Of a DNA stretch of 64,000 bases, positions 34,841 to 43,792 are shown in pieces. The stretch comes from Oscillatoriaceae cyanobacterium Prado104 (GTDB lineage Bacteria > Cyanobacteriota > Cyanobacteriia > Cyanobacteriales > Microcoleaceae), in contig JALOON010000019.1 of assembly GCA_025454405.1 (NCBI GenBank), positions 1-64,000 of the forward strand. Reading direction: 5' to 3'. The notes below the pieces were generated by a model that saw only the letters and a list, made by a program, of their open reading frames with translations, searched no databases and was not told where the DNA came from. Each line of letters begins with the position of its first letter. Position 1 is the stretch's first letter. Made by a program: the position numbers and the translations under genes.

Positions 34841-35875
34841 TTACTCGTTTGATATTTTGATGGGTAAACTCAAACTAATGCCACTTCGATAAATCTGATG
34901 ATTGGTAAAACCATCTGGTGTTACATTTGCTAATTTGCCTTGTGGTTTCACCGGAAAAACGGAACCTTCGACAAACATCTGAACTGACTTGCGACGGCGC
35001 TGACTGCCAGAAGGAGAAGATGAAACCCATCCGCCTCGTTTTTGCAATTCATAGCTAGCATTTTCTAGGCAATCATTAGGTAAAGGATTTTCCCAAAAAA
35101 GACTAATAAGACTGTAAGCGCTTTTGCCAGAAAAATCGATAACTTGTTGCCAAGTAGAAGTTAAATCGCTTACCTCAACTTTAAACTGTCCCGCGCCGCT
35201 AGAACGTTCGCCACCTAAACCTTCTTCACCTAGAAAATTTAAAACCGCTGAAAACGTATTGGCTACGTTTTGGTGAGAAAACTCAGCTAGGAAATATAGC
35301 CCTGAACTTTCTTGAAACTTGACGAATCCTGTAGAATAAAGGTTAGTAGCTCTTGTAGTGCGATCGACGGCTATTTTAGGTATTTTTGCTTTTCTAAAAG
35401 CTTCCCCACAGTCAAAAGTGCCTGCTTTCTGTAAATCTCCATTTGCTTTACCTTGAGTTTTTGCAAATAATTCCTCGCTATCGCTTTTTGTAAATCCTTC
35501 TTCTCCCTGATACCATCGCTGCCAGATTTCCAGAGGAAGATAGTTTAACTTCTTGTAAGCTTTGGTAAACTTAAAATCATCTTCTGGGTAATTAATGGGT
35601 CGCAGCAAAGGACGAGGCAAATAGTAAATTGTTTGACCCTCAAGCTGCCGATAAACAAAGGTCGAACTCAGGCGAAATAAAGGTTCTTCTTGAATTTCTC
35701 TCAACAATCCCTCAACCGCAACTTTGCCAAACAATCGAGCATAGGCACTCACCCAAGCACTAAATAAAGTGTCTGAGTAAACTCGTTCGTTTGTTTCTTC
35801 TATCCCGATTCCCAACTCGCCAAAGTGAACTGGATTCTTGCCAAAGTTGAGTTTAAATAATTTCCAGATACTCAT
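34841..35875 (-). CDS. csm4: Type III-A RAMP protein Csm4
   Basis: A 344-residue protein with the Csm4 (TIGR01903) N-terminus FKLNFGKNPVHFGELGIGIE and a C-terminal segment with GERSSGAGQFKVEVSDL (glycine-rich loop, about residues 225-241). It binds the crRNA 5' tag and anchors Cas10. Start overlaps the csm3 stop by four bases. Confidence 0.9.
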   Translation of the reverse strand: MSIWKLFKLNFGKNPVHFGELGIGIEETNERVYSDTLFSAWVSAYARLFGKVAVEGLLREIQEEPLFRLSSTFVYRQLEGQTIYYLPRPLLRPINYPEDDFKFTKAYKKLNYLPLEIWQRWYQGEEGFTKSDSEELFAKTQGKANGDLQKAGTFDCGEAFRKAKIPKIAVDRTTRATNLYSTGFVKFQESSGLYFLAEFSHQNVANTFSAVLNFLGEEGLGGERSSGAGQFKVEVSDLTSTWQQVIDFSGKSAYSLISLFWENPLPNDCLENASYELQKRGGWVSSSPSGSQRRRKSVQMFVEGSVFPVKPQGKLANVTPDGFTNHQIYRSGISLSLPIKISNE

Positions 35876-36843
35876 TGTTGACCTTCCTCTGGCAAAAGTT
35901 TCTGAATTTCATCAAACTTGTCTGGCAGTTGTGTTGTATCCTGGATTGGTGCAGATAGTTCCTTATGAGATGGCAAACTCAGCGCACTACTTCCTTGTTC
36001 GCTAATACCTTGATAATCTCGGTATAAAAATTCCAAGTTTTGAAATTTAATTTTCCCATAGCCACGAGAACCATGTCCTCCTAAAGCATCATCTTCCAGA
36101 ACGAGGATAGCACGCAAAATATTTCTCAAATCCTCTCTTGCTTGAGTGGCATCTTCAACTGTGTAAACCATCTCAAACTGATACTTTGCACCTTTCGGAA
36201 CGCGCTCGACTTGCCTTGGATTTGCTGCGGCTGTGACGCGATCGAGTCCATTTTCAAACTTCCACTCGGTCATGTATAATCCGGTATCAACTCGCTCTAG
36301 TTCTCGAGCAGAATCTTCAATCAAATGACAGTCACGAACAATCAAACGTGCTGGTGCATTACGCCCTGTAACTTTGGCATATTCCTTGCCATCAATCTGC
36401 TTTTTCTCACTATTATCGTCAAGCAGTTCTTCTCGACGAGCTATTTCTGTTTCAATCCAACATTTAACACCAGTAGAACCAAAAACGCGAGAGACTTCAC
36501 AAGTTTTTGCTCCTTGAAATTTGATGAATTGCCCGTCTATCTCTGTAACTCCATCCACTAAATCACCACTTTCGTAGCGATAAGTATCTCGGCTTCCTTT
36601 ACGATTTAATGGTTTATTGAGAAGACGTTCTAAAATTGCACGAAGTTTGCCTTTGATTGATGAACCAGGTAAATAAGGACGTTGAGTGAGGGGATCTCGA
36701 ATGACGGGTTTATCAAGTCCGCCAATGTTGAGTGTTTCACCACCACCACCGATGTGCAGTCCTGTTTCTACTACAAGAATGCTTTTAACATGAAGCTTGC
36801 CAAGAAGTTGCTTTTGGGGCCTGTCAGTTGTTGATACGGTCAT
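35872..36843 (-). CDS. csm3: Type III-A RAMP protein Csm3, backbone and target-RNA nuclease
   Basis: A 323-residue Csm3. Motif LVVETGLHIGGGGETLNIGG is followed by LDKPVIRDP; D44 corresponds to D33 of Streptococcus thermophilus Csm3, the residue that cuts target RNA every six bases. The G-loop RPYLPGSSIKGKLRAILE follows (about residues 54-71). The site looks intact, so RNA cleavage is expected. A GHGSRGYGKI motif is near residue 255. Somewhat longer than most Csm3 (about 220 residues). Confidence 0.93.
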   Translation of the reverse strand: MTVSTTDRPQKQLLGKLHVKSILVVETGLHIGGGGETLNIGGLDKPVIRDPLTQRPYLPGSSIKGKLRAILERLLNKPLNRKGSRDTYRYESGDLVDGVTEIDGQFIKFQGAKTCEVSRVFGSTGVKCWIETEIARREELLDDNSEKKQIDGKEYAKVTGRNAPARLIVRDCHLIEDSARELERVDTGLYMTEWKFENGLDRVTAAANPRQVERVPKGAKYQFEMVYTVEDATQAREDLRNILRAILVLEDDALGGHGSRGYGKIKFQNLEFLYRDYQGISEQGSSALSLPSHKELSAPIQDTTQLPDKFDEIQKLLPEEGQQ

Positions 36844-37385
36844 TGATCTCTTCCTCCTGCTGCTTTGTGATAAGCGACGATTGATTCAACAAGTTGAACG
36901 AAACGATTAAAGTCTTCTAAATTGGTAACTTTTTTAATAGCAACCTCTAAAACTTTTTTAAAAGGTTCAACTGGGCCGGGATCTTTATTGTTTTGCTGTC
37001 GAGCAGCAGCATACGCTAGTTGATATCTTAAAATATGCAACTCATCTTTGTTAGCTTCAAACATCTCTTTGTTTGCTGCCTGCTGTCCTTTGAATCGCTT
37101 AACAGCATCCAAAAATTTCCGAATTTGATTAGTTTTTAACTTTTTATCAAACAGATATTTTCCTAGTTTTTCTGTATCTTCAACTAGAGTGCGAATTTTA
37201 TACTCTTTTAAACCACTCAACCCATCAATTGTTTTGACCATATTGTTGACAATATCTTCATTTTTTTGTCTGTCGGAATTCACATCTTGTTGCCTCGATC
37301 GATTTTGACTGTTACTGGAAGGAGGAGTTTGATTTGAGCGATCGCTTCTCGGTAAAGGATTTGGTTTGTTTGGTGATTGTGTCAT
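36840..37385 (-). CDS. csm2: Type III-A small subunit Csm2
   Basis: A 181-residue protein with a low-complexity, Asn/Ser/Gln-rich N-terminus (residues 1-40) and a helical domain with LVEDTEKLGKYLFDKKLKTN and QIRKFLDAVKRFKGQ, typical of Csm2 (TIGR01870). It lines the target RNA along the Csm3 filament. Overlaps csm3 by four bases. Confidence 0.9.
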   Translation of the reverse strand: MTQSPNKPNPLPRSDRSNQTPPSSNSQNRSRQQDVNSDRQKNEDIVNNMVKTIDGLSGLKEYKIRTLVEDTEKLGKYLFDKKLKTNQIRKFLDAVKRFKGQQAANKEMFEANKDELHILRYQLAYAAARQQNNKDPGPVEPFKKVLEVAIKKVTNLEDFNRFVQLVESIVAYHKAAGGRDQ

Positions 37386-37415
37386 TGTTCGTTATATTTA
37401 AAAGTGAGTGGGGTG

Positions 37416-39725
37416 TTAGTCATTGTTTGAGTCATGGCTATCTTTCCGGGTGAGTAGTTCTATCCAAGTTGCGATCGCCTGAAAATAAGGCGCATTATAC
37501 GGACTCTTTAATGATTTACGAAATTCCTCATCATCCAACACTCGATCTGGTAATCGAGCCAAAGTATAAGCGACTTTTGGCAAGTGCAGATAATAGCGAA
37601 TATCTTGCTCTTCACTGCGATACTGCGGTTGTTTGCGTTTTTCCTTAATCTCTTTAATCATTTGGTTTTGCACTTGAGCCGCGTTCAAAAGATTTCTGAC
37701 AAAACTTCTAGAATAGTTAGTATCTATATTAGAGAGTTTTTTCACAAACGGTAGGATACCCAATAAACTAGGTAGCTTTTCTGGACTGAGATACTTATTT
37801 GTTTCTTCGATCGCGTCTACCTTACCTGTTCCCAACCATTCATCCCATTTAAACACCTCCCCAAATAATCCCAAACTATCTCGACCATTACCCTTTGCCG
37901 CTTCCTCAGCTTCACCCGATTCACTAGCTGCTTGATACAAAGGAAATTTCACATCATCAATACTAATTCCACCCGACAAAGTGATATCTGGATTATTACC
38001 CGTGTAGGATCGAAAAGTTTGGTAAACATCAAAAGCAAATTCAATTATTTGGTTCCAAGCACCGCTGATAAATAAGTCATCACCGCCAGCATAAATAAAT
38101 ACTAACTCAGAACGTGATTCTTGTGTCAAATATTTTGCATTTTTTAAGGTTTCCCTGAAATTCATCTCTCGATTTTTTGCCAAGCTATTGAGGTAAGTTT
38201 TAAAGAAATAACTCATCTGGCGCGAAAGTCCAGCCAGTCTGGGTAAAGAGTGTTTGTTACCTAAACCTTTGGCAAATATCTTGCCAAGATTATCGACATC
38301 CATCCGCAAGTATCCTACTCGTTTAATACCGTCTGATTTCTCCGCTAACTCTCCGGCACGCATTGTTTTCCCAGGTTCTTTGATGCTTTCCCGTGCATAG
38401 TTACCCAACAACAAAGGTACTGCATTGCGGAAATGGCGAAATTGATAATGCCGAACTTCCCAATCGTTAACCAATAATGCTGTATCGGCATCTTTAATAA
38501 TTTGCTGCCAGTTTGAAAAAATGTGATAGTAGATATGACCTGTTGGTAAATCGAAACTAATTGTATGCGCAGTACCTTGTATTTGCTGTTCGGAAGAACG
38601 GATAATTACCTCAAGTTTTAACAATTCACTACCCAAGTCAAACATTTCTCGACAAATAGGACAAGCTAATACAGAATCTTCTTCATGTCGATTGAGTCGA
38701 TCTAGATCTTCTGTATCATCTCGATGGCAAACTCGGCATTTTTGTTCGTAGCTAACTTTAATGTCAAGTAGATTGCCAATTTCCTTGAAAAATTTACGAG
38801 ACTTTTGTTTGTTGACTTCTTTGATAGCCTTATCCCATCGCTTGGCAAATTCAGCATTCGCGACATCTGCGGCGGGGAAAGGTTCAGAAACTGCCAACGC
38901 CAAGAAAATTTTAGCTTGGAATTTCCCCAGCAACCATTTATTGAAAGTGGCTTGCACTTCCGCAACAACAGTTTTAGTGTTTTCAGTAGCAGGTGCTAAT
39001 AAATATAAGTTACCGCCACCCGCATAAATAATACTGGTACGCGGTAAATTCAGCTTGTCCAAAAGTTGCTGTACGATTTCTTCAGCAACTAATTCCAGAT
39101 AAAAACTTCTGGCACGCAGAGATTTAAGCGCTCCATCAGAAGATATGGTGTAAATAAAATTTTGAATTCCCGATAAATCACCTGCAATTAGACAAATGTT
39201 ATCTGCTGCTGGATTACGATCGATCGCCCAGGCAACAGCAGCAGTAGATCGCACCATATCTATCAAAGCAATATCCTTCTCCCCAAAGCTGAGACAAGAA
39301 CCGTATTTCTCTAAAATCAAAGTAAGCAGCGATAAGTTTTGCCAGTCTTGTTTCTGAATATTTTCTAATTCTTTTTTTACTATTTTTTGATGCGCTTCTA
39401 AATCAGGAGGTTCTAAATCGGGAGATGCTTTCAGTGGATAAGGAATTGGCGGGTAAGAATTCTCGCTGGCGTCGATCGCTACTGCCGGACAATAATGTTT
39501 TTTAGCCTCTCCGTGTTTGCTATCGGGAAACTTGACAGCATCAAATAGCAACTCCAAGTAACTTATTGGCGTATCGTTCCCCCATGACAATAATTCTTTC
39601 GCTTTAGTCACGGCTTGATGTTTTGTTAAAACTTGACATCCATCCGGTAATTGCGCTTTCGCCCAATCTGCTAAAACCCCGATCGCTTGCTGGATAACTT
39701 GGAGAGAAACTTCTTGCGATGTCAT
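37416..39725 (-). CDS. cas10: Cas10/Csm1, cyclase intact, no HD nuclease motif seen
   Basis: A 769-residue Cas10. Zinc-binding cysteines are in KCRVCHRDD and ACPICREMF (about residues 330-365). The cyclase palm carries GYLRMDVDNLGKIFAKGL and the active GGDD motif G547-D550 (FIYAGGDDLFIS). The N-terminal 110 residues contain no H-D pair of the HD domain (no 'HDIGK'-type motif); the protein starts with QVIQQAIGVLADWAKAQ and SYLELLFDAVKF. It should make cyclic oligoadenylates when target RNA binds, without single-stranded DNase activity (inference). First large gene of the operon after csx3. Confidence 0.93.
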   Translation of the reverse strand: MTSQEVSLQVIQQAIGVLADWAKAQLPDGCQVLTKHQAVTKAKELLSWGNDTPISYLELLFDAVKFPDSKHGEAKKHYCPAVAIDASENSYPPIPYPLKASPDLEPPDLEAHQKIVKKELENIQKQDWQNLSLLTLILEKYGSCLSFGEKDIALIDMVRSTAAVAWAIDRNPAADNICLIAGDLSGIQNFIYTISSDGALKSLRARSFYLELVAEEIVQQLLDKLNLPRTSIIYAGGGNLYLLAPATENTKTVVAEVQATFNKWLLGKFQAKIFLALAVSEPFPAADVANAEFAKRWDKAIKEVNKQKSRKFFKEIGNLLDIKVSYEQKCRVCHRDDTEDLDRLNRHEEDSVLACPICREMFDLGSELLKLEVIIRSSEQQIQGTAHTISFDLPTGHIYYHIFSNWQQIIKDADTALLVNDWEVRHYQFRHFRNAVPLLLGNYARESIKEPGKTMRAGELAEKSDGIKRVGYLRMDVDNLGKIFAKGLGNKHSLPRLAGLSRQMSYFFKTYLNSLAKNREMNFRETLKNAKYLTQESRSELVFIYAGGDDLFISGAWNQIIEFAFDVYQTFRSYTGNNPDITLSGGISIDDVKFPLYQAASESGEAEEAAKGNGRDSLGLFGEVFKWDEWLGTGKVDAIEETNKYLSPEKLPSLLGILPFVKKLSNIDTNYSRSFVRNLLNAAQVQNQMIKEIKEKRKQPQYRSEEQDIRYYLHLPKVAYTLARLPDRVLDDEEFRKSLKSPYNAPYFQAIATWIELLTRKDSHDSNND

Positions 39726-39757
39726 ATCTAAAACCTCCTATATTACTTAGCAAGCTA

Positions 39758-40063
39758 TCAATCAACTAAGTCACCCAAATTATACTCTGGATCGTGACTA
39801 ATTGCAATCACATATTTTCCCAATTTTGGATCGAAAACTCCCACTGCCGCGTAAAGGTGAGCAACTTTGTGAGCCAAAACACAGGCTACAGGTAGAGAAG
39901 CCGGCCCGTTAATTTTAATTAGCCTCCCTCCCAACAATTCTCCAGAGTTGCTCATTTCCTCCAAACGAGCCGCAGCATCTCGCACGATTCGATCGTTTTG
40001 AGCCGCTTCTCCAAATCCAATTTTTAATACTGCGCCCTGAAGCTCAATCTTGTAAGCAGTCAT
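39758..40063 (-). CDS. csx3: CRISPR-associated Csx3 (Crn3 ring-nuclease family)
   Basis: A 101-residue Csx3. Diagnostic stretches are YKIELQGAVLKIGFGE, RLIKINGPASLPVACVLAH (about residues 47-65) and YVIAISHDPEY. Csx3 binds and degrades cyclic tetra-adenylate (cA4), so it would damp the signal made by Cas10. ATG 40063 has a strong site AAGGGAGG five bases away; GTG 40069 is less likely. First gene of the operon, 32 bases before cas10. Confidence 0.92.
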   Translation of the reverse strand: MTAYKIELQGAVLKIGFGEAAQNDRIVRDAAARLEEMSNSGELLGGRLIKINGPASLPVACVLAHKVAHLYAAVGVFDPKLGKYVIAISHDPEYNLGDLVD

Positions 40064-40101
40064 CCGCACCTCCCTTTTGATTTCCCAGATTATCGCACCC
40101 T

Positions 40102-40123
40102 ATCGGAAATACCCCCTTCCGAT
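40102..40123. promoter_or_regulatory. Dyad between csx3 and the WYL gene, possible operator
   Basis: ATCGGAA and TTCCGAT are perfect 7-bp arms with an 8-base spacer, in the middle of the 103-base gap between divergent genes. WYL regulators bind such dyads. Its location, just downstream of the csx3 -10, would let it block both directions. Confidence 0.45.
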
Positions 40124-40132
40124 CGCTGTTAT

Positions 40133-40160
40133 TCTATAAAAACCAACATAAATTTATCAA
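40133..40160 (-). promoter_or_regulatory. Candidate promoter of the csx3-cas10-csm operon
   Basis: TTGATA (40160-40155) and TATAGA (40138-40133) with a 16-base spacer on the minus strand. Transcription would begin near 40126, which lies next to the ATCGGAA dyad. Confidence 0.5.
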
Positions 40161-40166
40161 ACAACA

Positions 40167-41570
40167 GTGAGCGTAACTTTCTGCAATCCCCCCAGCCCCA
40201 AAGTTTTACAACAGTTAGCCAATGGCTCGATCGACCAAATTCAAAATCTCACCCGTGCCCTCAGATTGTGGGTTTTGTTAAATTGGCTTTACGGCGACGA
40301 GGGATATAATGCCCTGGCAAATTCTTTCACCTATGCTGATTGGCGTCAAGCTTTCTTTAGCGATAATTATAAAGATGAAAGACAAGAAGATATTGCCAAC
40401 TATCCCGATCCAAATTGTGCCTGCCACACAACAACGAAACAGTGGTTAATCAAATTGGACGTATCGGTAAATGAGTGGCAACACGCTTTACAAAAACAAA
40501 TAGCAATTTCTGATATTGATTTAGACTGGCTATTGGCAGCAAAATTATTTGCTCAAGTTCGCAAGTCTCTTCAAAATGATTTTGATATGCTGGTGAGCCG
40601 GAATTGGCTGCAACGAGTCACTGACGATCCTGGCAGGAGCAAGATTTATCGCCGAGTTGCAAAAACACCATCAAATTTCGATTGCTCCCAAGATTCTAAT
40701 AATAGTGAGTTGAGTGCTAAAGCACAAATTTATCTAGATATGTTTAGTTTTCTAGATCCGAGTTTACCTTTGCTAGCGGAACAAGTGCGATCGGAAAGAG
40801 ATGCAAATAATCATCGCGTCTTTTTGTATGTCGATTATCTGGTGCCAGAATCCAGCACCCTAGAAGATGCTGTCGAGCAAATTCAAAGCGAATTGCAGGA
40901 AATTTGGGAGTCGGGAAACATCACTCCTTTGCTGCTCACTTATCGCAGCGCTCATCAAAATTTGATTAAAGAGTGCATTGTTTATCCTGTGTGCATTTAC
41001 TTTATGGATCGAGCTAAATATTTATGTGCCTACGGCAGCACACCTAGAAGTGAAATTAATTGGTACAAATATCGGCTCGATCGCATTATTTCCAAACGCA
41101 TAGAACCCCTAGATTGGCAAGACCCCCGCGTCCCCCAACTACTCAAAGAAAAATATCAAGAAAATAACCTGCCAACTCCCAAAACAGTTAACGATATGTT
41201 AAAAGAAGCTTGGGGTTGCGACTTTTATAAAGAAGCAGCACTGATGGTACTGCGGTTCGATCGCGCTTTTGCAAACTCCTACCTGCAAAGAATCACCATT
41301 CACAATACTTTTACCACCATCGAGTTCGATCGCGCCGCCGCATTAATCAAACAATACACTCCCAATCCACAAGAGCGATCGACCCTTTTAGAAATTCTCC
41401 ACTCTCGCCCAACAACCGATGCTTACTACCAACTGTATTATCGAAATACAGATTACTACCCGTTGAGGTGGTTGCGAGCTTTGGGTTCAAAAGTAGAAAT
41501 TTTGCTACCTTGGCACTTGCGACAAGAAATGGCAACAGAAATCCAAAATACTTGGAACTTATACGAATAA
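40167..41570 (+). CDS. CRISPR-associated TIGR03985 family protein with WYL-type domain
   Basis: A 467-residue protein with a GTG start. The long N-terminal part is helical (DWRQAFFSDNYKDERQEDI and similar). The C-terminal half has WYL-like features: HQNLIKECIVYPVCIYFMDR, YLCAYGSTPRSEINWYKYRL. This is the TIGR03985 family, found only with type III systems in cyanobacteria (family knowledge). It is divergent from csx3. Probably a ligand-sensing transcription regulator of the locus (inference). Confidence 0.85.
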   Translation: MSVTFCNPPSPKVLQQLANGSIDQIQNLTRALRLWVLLNWLYGDEGYNALANSFTYADWRQAFFSDNYKDERQEDIANYPDPNCACHTTTKQWLIKLDVSVNEWQHALQKQIAISDIDLDWLLAAKLFAQVRKSLQNDFDMLVSRNWLQRVTDDPGRSKIYRRVAKTPSNFDCSQDSNNSELSAKAQIYLDMFSFLDPSLPLLAEQVRSERDANNHRVFLYVDYLVPESSTLEDAVEQIQSELQEIWESGNITPLLLTYRSAHQNLIKECIVYPVCIYFMDRAKYLCAYGSTPRSEINWYKYRLDRIISKRIEPLDWQDPRVPQLLKEKYQENNLPTPKTVNDMLKEAWGCDFYKEAALMVLRFDRAFANSYLQRITIHNTFTTIEFDRAAALIKQYTPNPQERSTLLEILHSRPTTDAYYQLYYRNTDYYPLRWLRALGSKVEILLPWHLRQEMATEIQNTWNLYE

Positions 41571-41604
41571 ACACAGAGAAATCGACGATCGCCCATCGAG
41601 CTAT

Positions 41605-41655
41605 TGTGGAAAACTGGAGCAGATCTGTGGAAAACTTGCGTTTTCCTGTGGAAAA
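41605..41655. promoter_or_regulatory. Three DnaA-box-like iterons with exact 21-bp spacing
   Basis: TGTGGAAAA occurs at 41605-41613, 41626-41634 and 41647-41655. Its reverse complement TTTTCCACA is the DnaA box form known from cyanobacteria. The starts are exactly 21 bp apart, two helical turns. The last copy is part of a perfect dyad TTTTCC-TGT-GGAAAA (41641-41655). The rest of 41571-41934 has no gene; 41690-41830 is repeat-like GC-rich DNA. Confidence 0.6.
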
Positions 41656-41934
41656 GTATAATAGTTTGGACTTGCACCGCCAGTCACTTGACACGCTATT
41701 GATAGCGGTAAGGCGCGCCATGCCCACCCTACATATAGAACCCGCCCTCAATCCCGATCGCCCCTGACGCGCGGACAATGCGCTCGTGTCATTGTGAGAA
41801 AACCATTAGCGAAGCGATCCTGAGGAAAGCTATCTCAAGACATTTTTACAATGCGCAAGTCCTCAAAACTTGCAGGAATTGCACAGAATATTTGCAGCTC
41901 TTCTAGATTCCAGATCCAACGCCAGCAATTCGAC

Positions 41935-42861
41935 TTATTCCAACTCTTGAAAATCGTAGCTAATTCGATCGGACTTATAAGCAGGCGGCTCGACGTGAAT
42001 TAAAATCCGTACAGGGCTGAAACGTTCTTCCAAACGAGCTTCAACTTGTTCTGTAATCCGGTGAGCTGTTTCTACATCAGTAGCATCGACGATCAGGTGC
42101 ATTTCCACAAACACTTGACGCCCCACCGATCCGCGAGAGGCGATCGAATGGCAGTTGATAACTCCGGGCACATCCATCGCGATCTCGTGAATCACTTCCG
42201 GCGCGATCGCCATTTTATCTACCAACCAAGGCAGATTTTCTGTTAGAACTTTCCAGCCGCTGTGAAATACCAAAATAGCCACCGGGAAAGCCAAAAATAC
42301 ATCTAATAATTGCAGTTGGGGTATGTTTAACACCCGCCCCTGCCAAACTCCAATCAACCCGCCGATGACAGTAATTGTTACCCAAACATCGCTCATCGTG
42401 TGCTGCGCGTCGGCTACTAAAATAGCGCTGCCGAGCCGCTTGCCAACCGCCCTCTCGTAAAAGGTAACAAATATATTAATGCCGAGAACAATTAACAAGA
42501 TCCACAATTCGTTTGGGGATATGCTAACAGGTTTACCACCTTTTATTAGCCGTTCGACAGCGCCGCTGAGAATTTCAAAACAGGCAATTCCCAGAAATGC
42601 AGCTATTCCTAAAGCTCCGATCGCCTCATATTTTTGGTGTCCGTAGGGATGGTCGCGATCGGGACGCGGATCGGCAACCTGATTGGTAACCAATCCTAAA
42701 ATATTATTCGCGCTATCCGTGACGCTGTGCAAGGCATCTGCCAGCAAACTCAGGGAACCGGTCAGATATCCCACCACTGCTTTAATTGCCATCACCACCA
42801 AATTTAGCAATAAAGTAATTATTAAAACTTTGCGGACTTCGGATCGGCGATCGACAACCAT
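41935..42861 (-). CDS. Cation diffusion facilitator (CDF) metal/proton antiporter
   Basis: A 308-residue CDF transporter with six TM helices. TM2 has the metal-site Asp pattern SLSLLADALHSVTDSANNI (D-x3-H/D) and TM5 ILVADAQHTMSDVWVT (D-x3-H-x2-S-D). RDHPYGHQKYE is the conserved loop after TM2. The cytoplasmic C-terminal domain covers about 215-300. It exports zinc, manganese or iron. ATG 42861 follows AGGAGG; the open frame up to 42987 is repeat sequence. Confidence 0.92.
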   Translation of the reverse strand: MVVDRRSEVRKVLIITLLLNLVVMAIKAVVGYLTGSLSLLADALHSVTDSANNILGLVTNQVADPRPDRDHPYGHQKYEAIGALGIAAFLGIACFEILSGAVERLIKGGKPVSISPNELWILLIVLGINIFVTFYERAVGKRLGSAILVADAQHTMSDVWVTITVIGGLIGVWQGRVLNIPQLQLLDVFLAFPVAILVFHSGWKVLTENLPWLVDKMAIAPEVIHEIAMDVPGVINCHSIASRGSVGRQVFVEMHLIVDATDVETAHRITEQVEARLEERFSPVRILIHVEPPAYKSDRISYDFQELE

Positions 42862-42885
42862 AAAACCTCCTGTAAGTATCAGGAA

Positions 42886-42976
42886 TAGTTGATAGTTGAT
42901 AGTTAATAGTTGATAGTTGGTAGGGGCTGTGCCCCCGTGCCTGCCCTGAGTGTCCCCGTGCCTGCCCTGAGCGTTC
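42886..42976. repeat. Simple repeats upstream of the CDF gene
   Basis: 42886-42922 is a TTGATAGTTGATAGT tandem. 42925-42976 carries two copies of CCCCGTGCCTGCCCTGAG, a relative of the family E repeat. The rest of 42977-43262 is AT-rich with no recognisable gene; TTTATTTTAATTAATCGCC lies upstream of the next gene. Confidence 0.65.
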
Positions 42977-43262
42977 CCGCTCGCCAACAGCTTAAGAGTT
43001 TGCTGACAGCTTAATAACTCGCTTTTGGTGAGTAAGTTGTCAGTTTTGTCCTGTTATTTAGTGTAAAGCTTTTTGTATCACTCGCGGGTTAAAAATTTGG
43101 CGAACTTTAGTTTGTGGAAAGATTTAACTGCATTTATTTTGCCAGCTTCTTGAGATTTATTTTAATTAATCGCCCGCTCGCAGCCTTATTTAGCTGGAAG
43201 GTACTTCTTTTGAGTTAATCTATCTTGTGGCATTAACAACTGTATGTTAAATTTTTTTGCTT

Positions 43263-43607
43263 ATGTCAGTTTCGACCTTAACGCTGAATTTAGTTGAAGG
43301 TTCTGTCTCCTTTAGCTTTTCCGAACAAGCTGCGCGGGATTTGCAAAGCGCGATCGCCCTGTTGATGGAAAGTCTCAAAGCCGTAGCGGCCACAAGTGGC
43401 GGTAAAGCTGCTCCCCAGAAACCAATGGAATATCAGTATGCTGGGGATGTATTTTTTGAGGTTTTCTGCAATCCGAATATTTGGTCAACTCCCTTTGCTG
43501 CGAAAGTGCTGATTACCGTAAGAGACGATCGGATTCGGGTAACTGCAGAAGCCGAACTCAGCCGCTTGCGGGAAGATTTGGGTCAGTATCTCGAAGGAGT
43601 CGGTTGA
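43263..43607 (+). CDS. Conserved cyanobacterial small protein, function unknown
   Basis: A 114-residue soluble protein: MSVSTLTLNLVEGSVSFSF, a helix (EQAARDLQSAIALLMESL), a low-complexity linker, then a beta-rich FFEVFCNPNIWSTPFAAKV and a C-terminal helix (RLREDLGQYLE). ATG 43263 is preferred over TTG 43257. I recognise it only as a conserved cyanobacterial hypothetical. No neighbours on the same strand. Confidence 0.65.
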   Translation: MSVSTLTLNLVEGSVSFSFSEQAARDLQSAIALLMESLKAVAATSGGKAAPQKPMEYQYAGDVFFEVFCNPNIWSTPFAAKVLITVRDDRIRVTAEAELSRLREDLGQYLEGVG

Positions 43608-43704
43608 GTTTTTCAATTTATTTAGTAAGGTGCGCGCTGCGCACCCTGTCAGTAGCGCTGCCGATTTTGTGATTTTGTAGCGATCGCTCCGATGTATTGC
43701 TAGG

Positions 43705-43758
43705 TTTGTAGTGAGGTCTTTAGCCCTCAAGAATCTGCGGACTTAAGTCCTCACTACT
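43705..43758. repeat. Hairpin repeat family C
   Basis: TTTGTAGTGAGGTCTTTAGC and GCGGACTTAAGTCCTCACTA form a long stem. Same family as 11674-11735 and 47869-47997. Confidence 0.7.
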
Positions 43759-43792
43759 AACTATTTTGATATGCAGTACGGCAGAACATAAT

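Noticed and set aside
41605-41655. Mini CRISPR array beside the type III locus
   Set aside because: The repeat is 9 bases and the 'spacers' are 12 bases, far too short; DnaA-type iterons explain it better.
42862-42987. N-terminal extension of the CDF transporter
   Set aside because: It translates TGATAGT and CCGTGCCTGCC repeats, while AGGAGG directly precedes ATG 42861.
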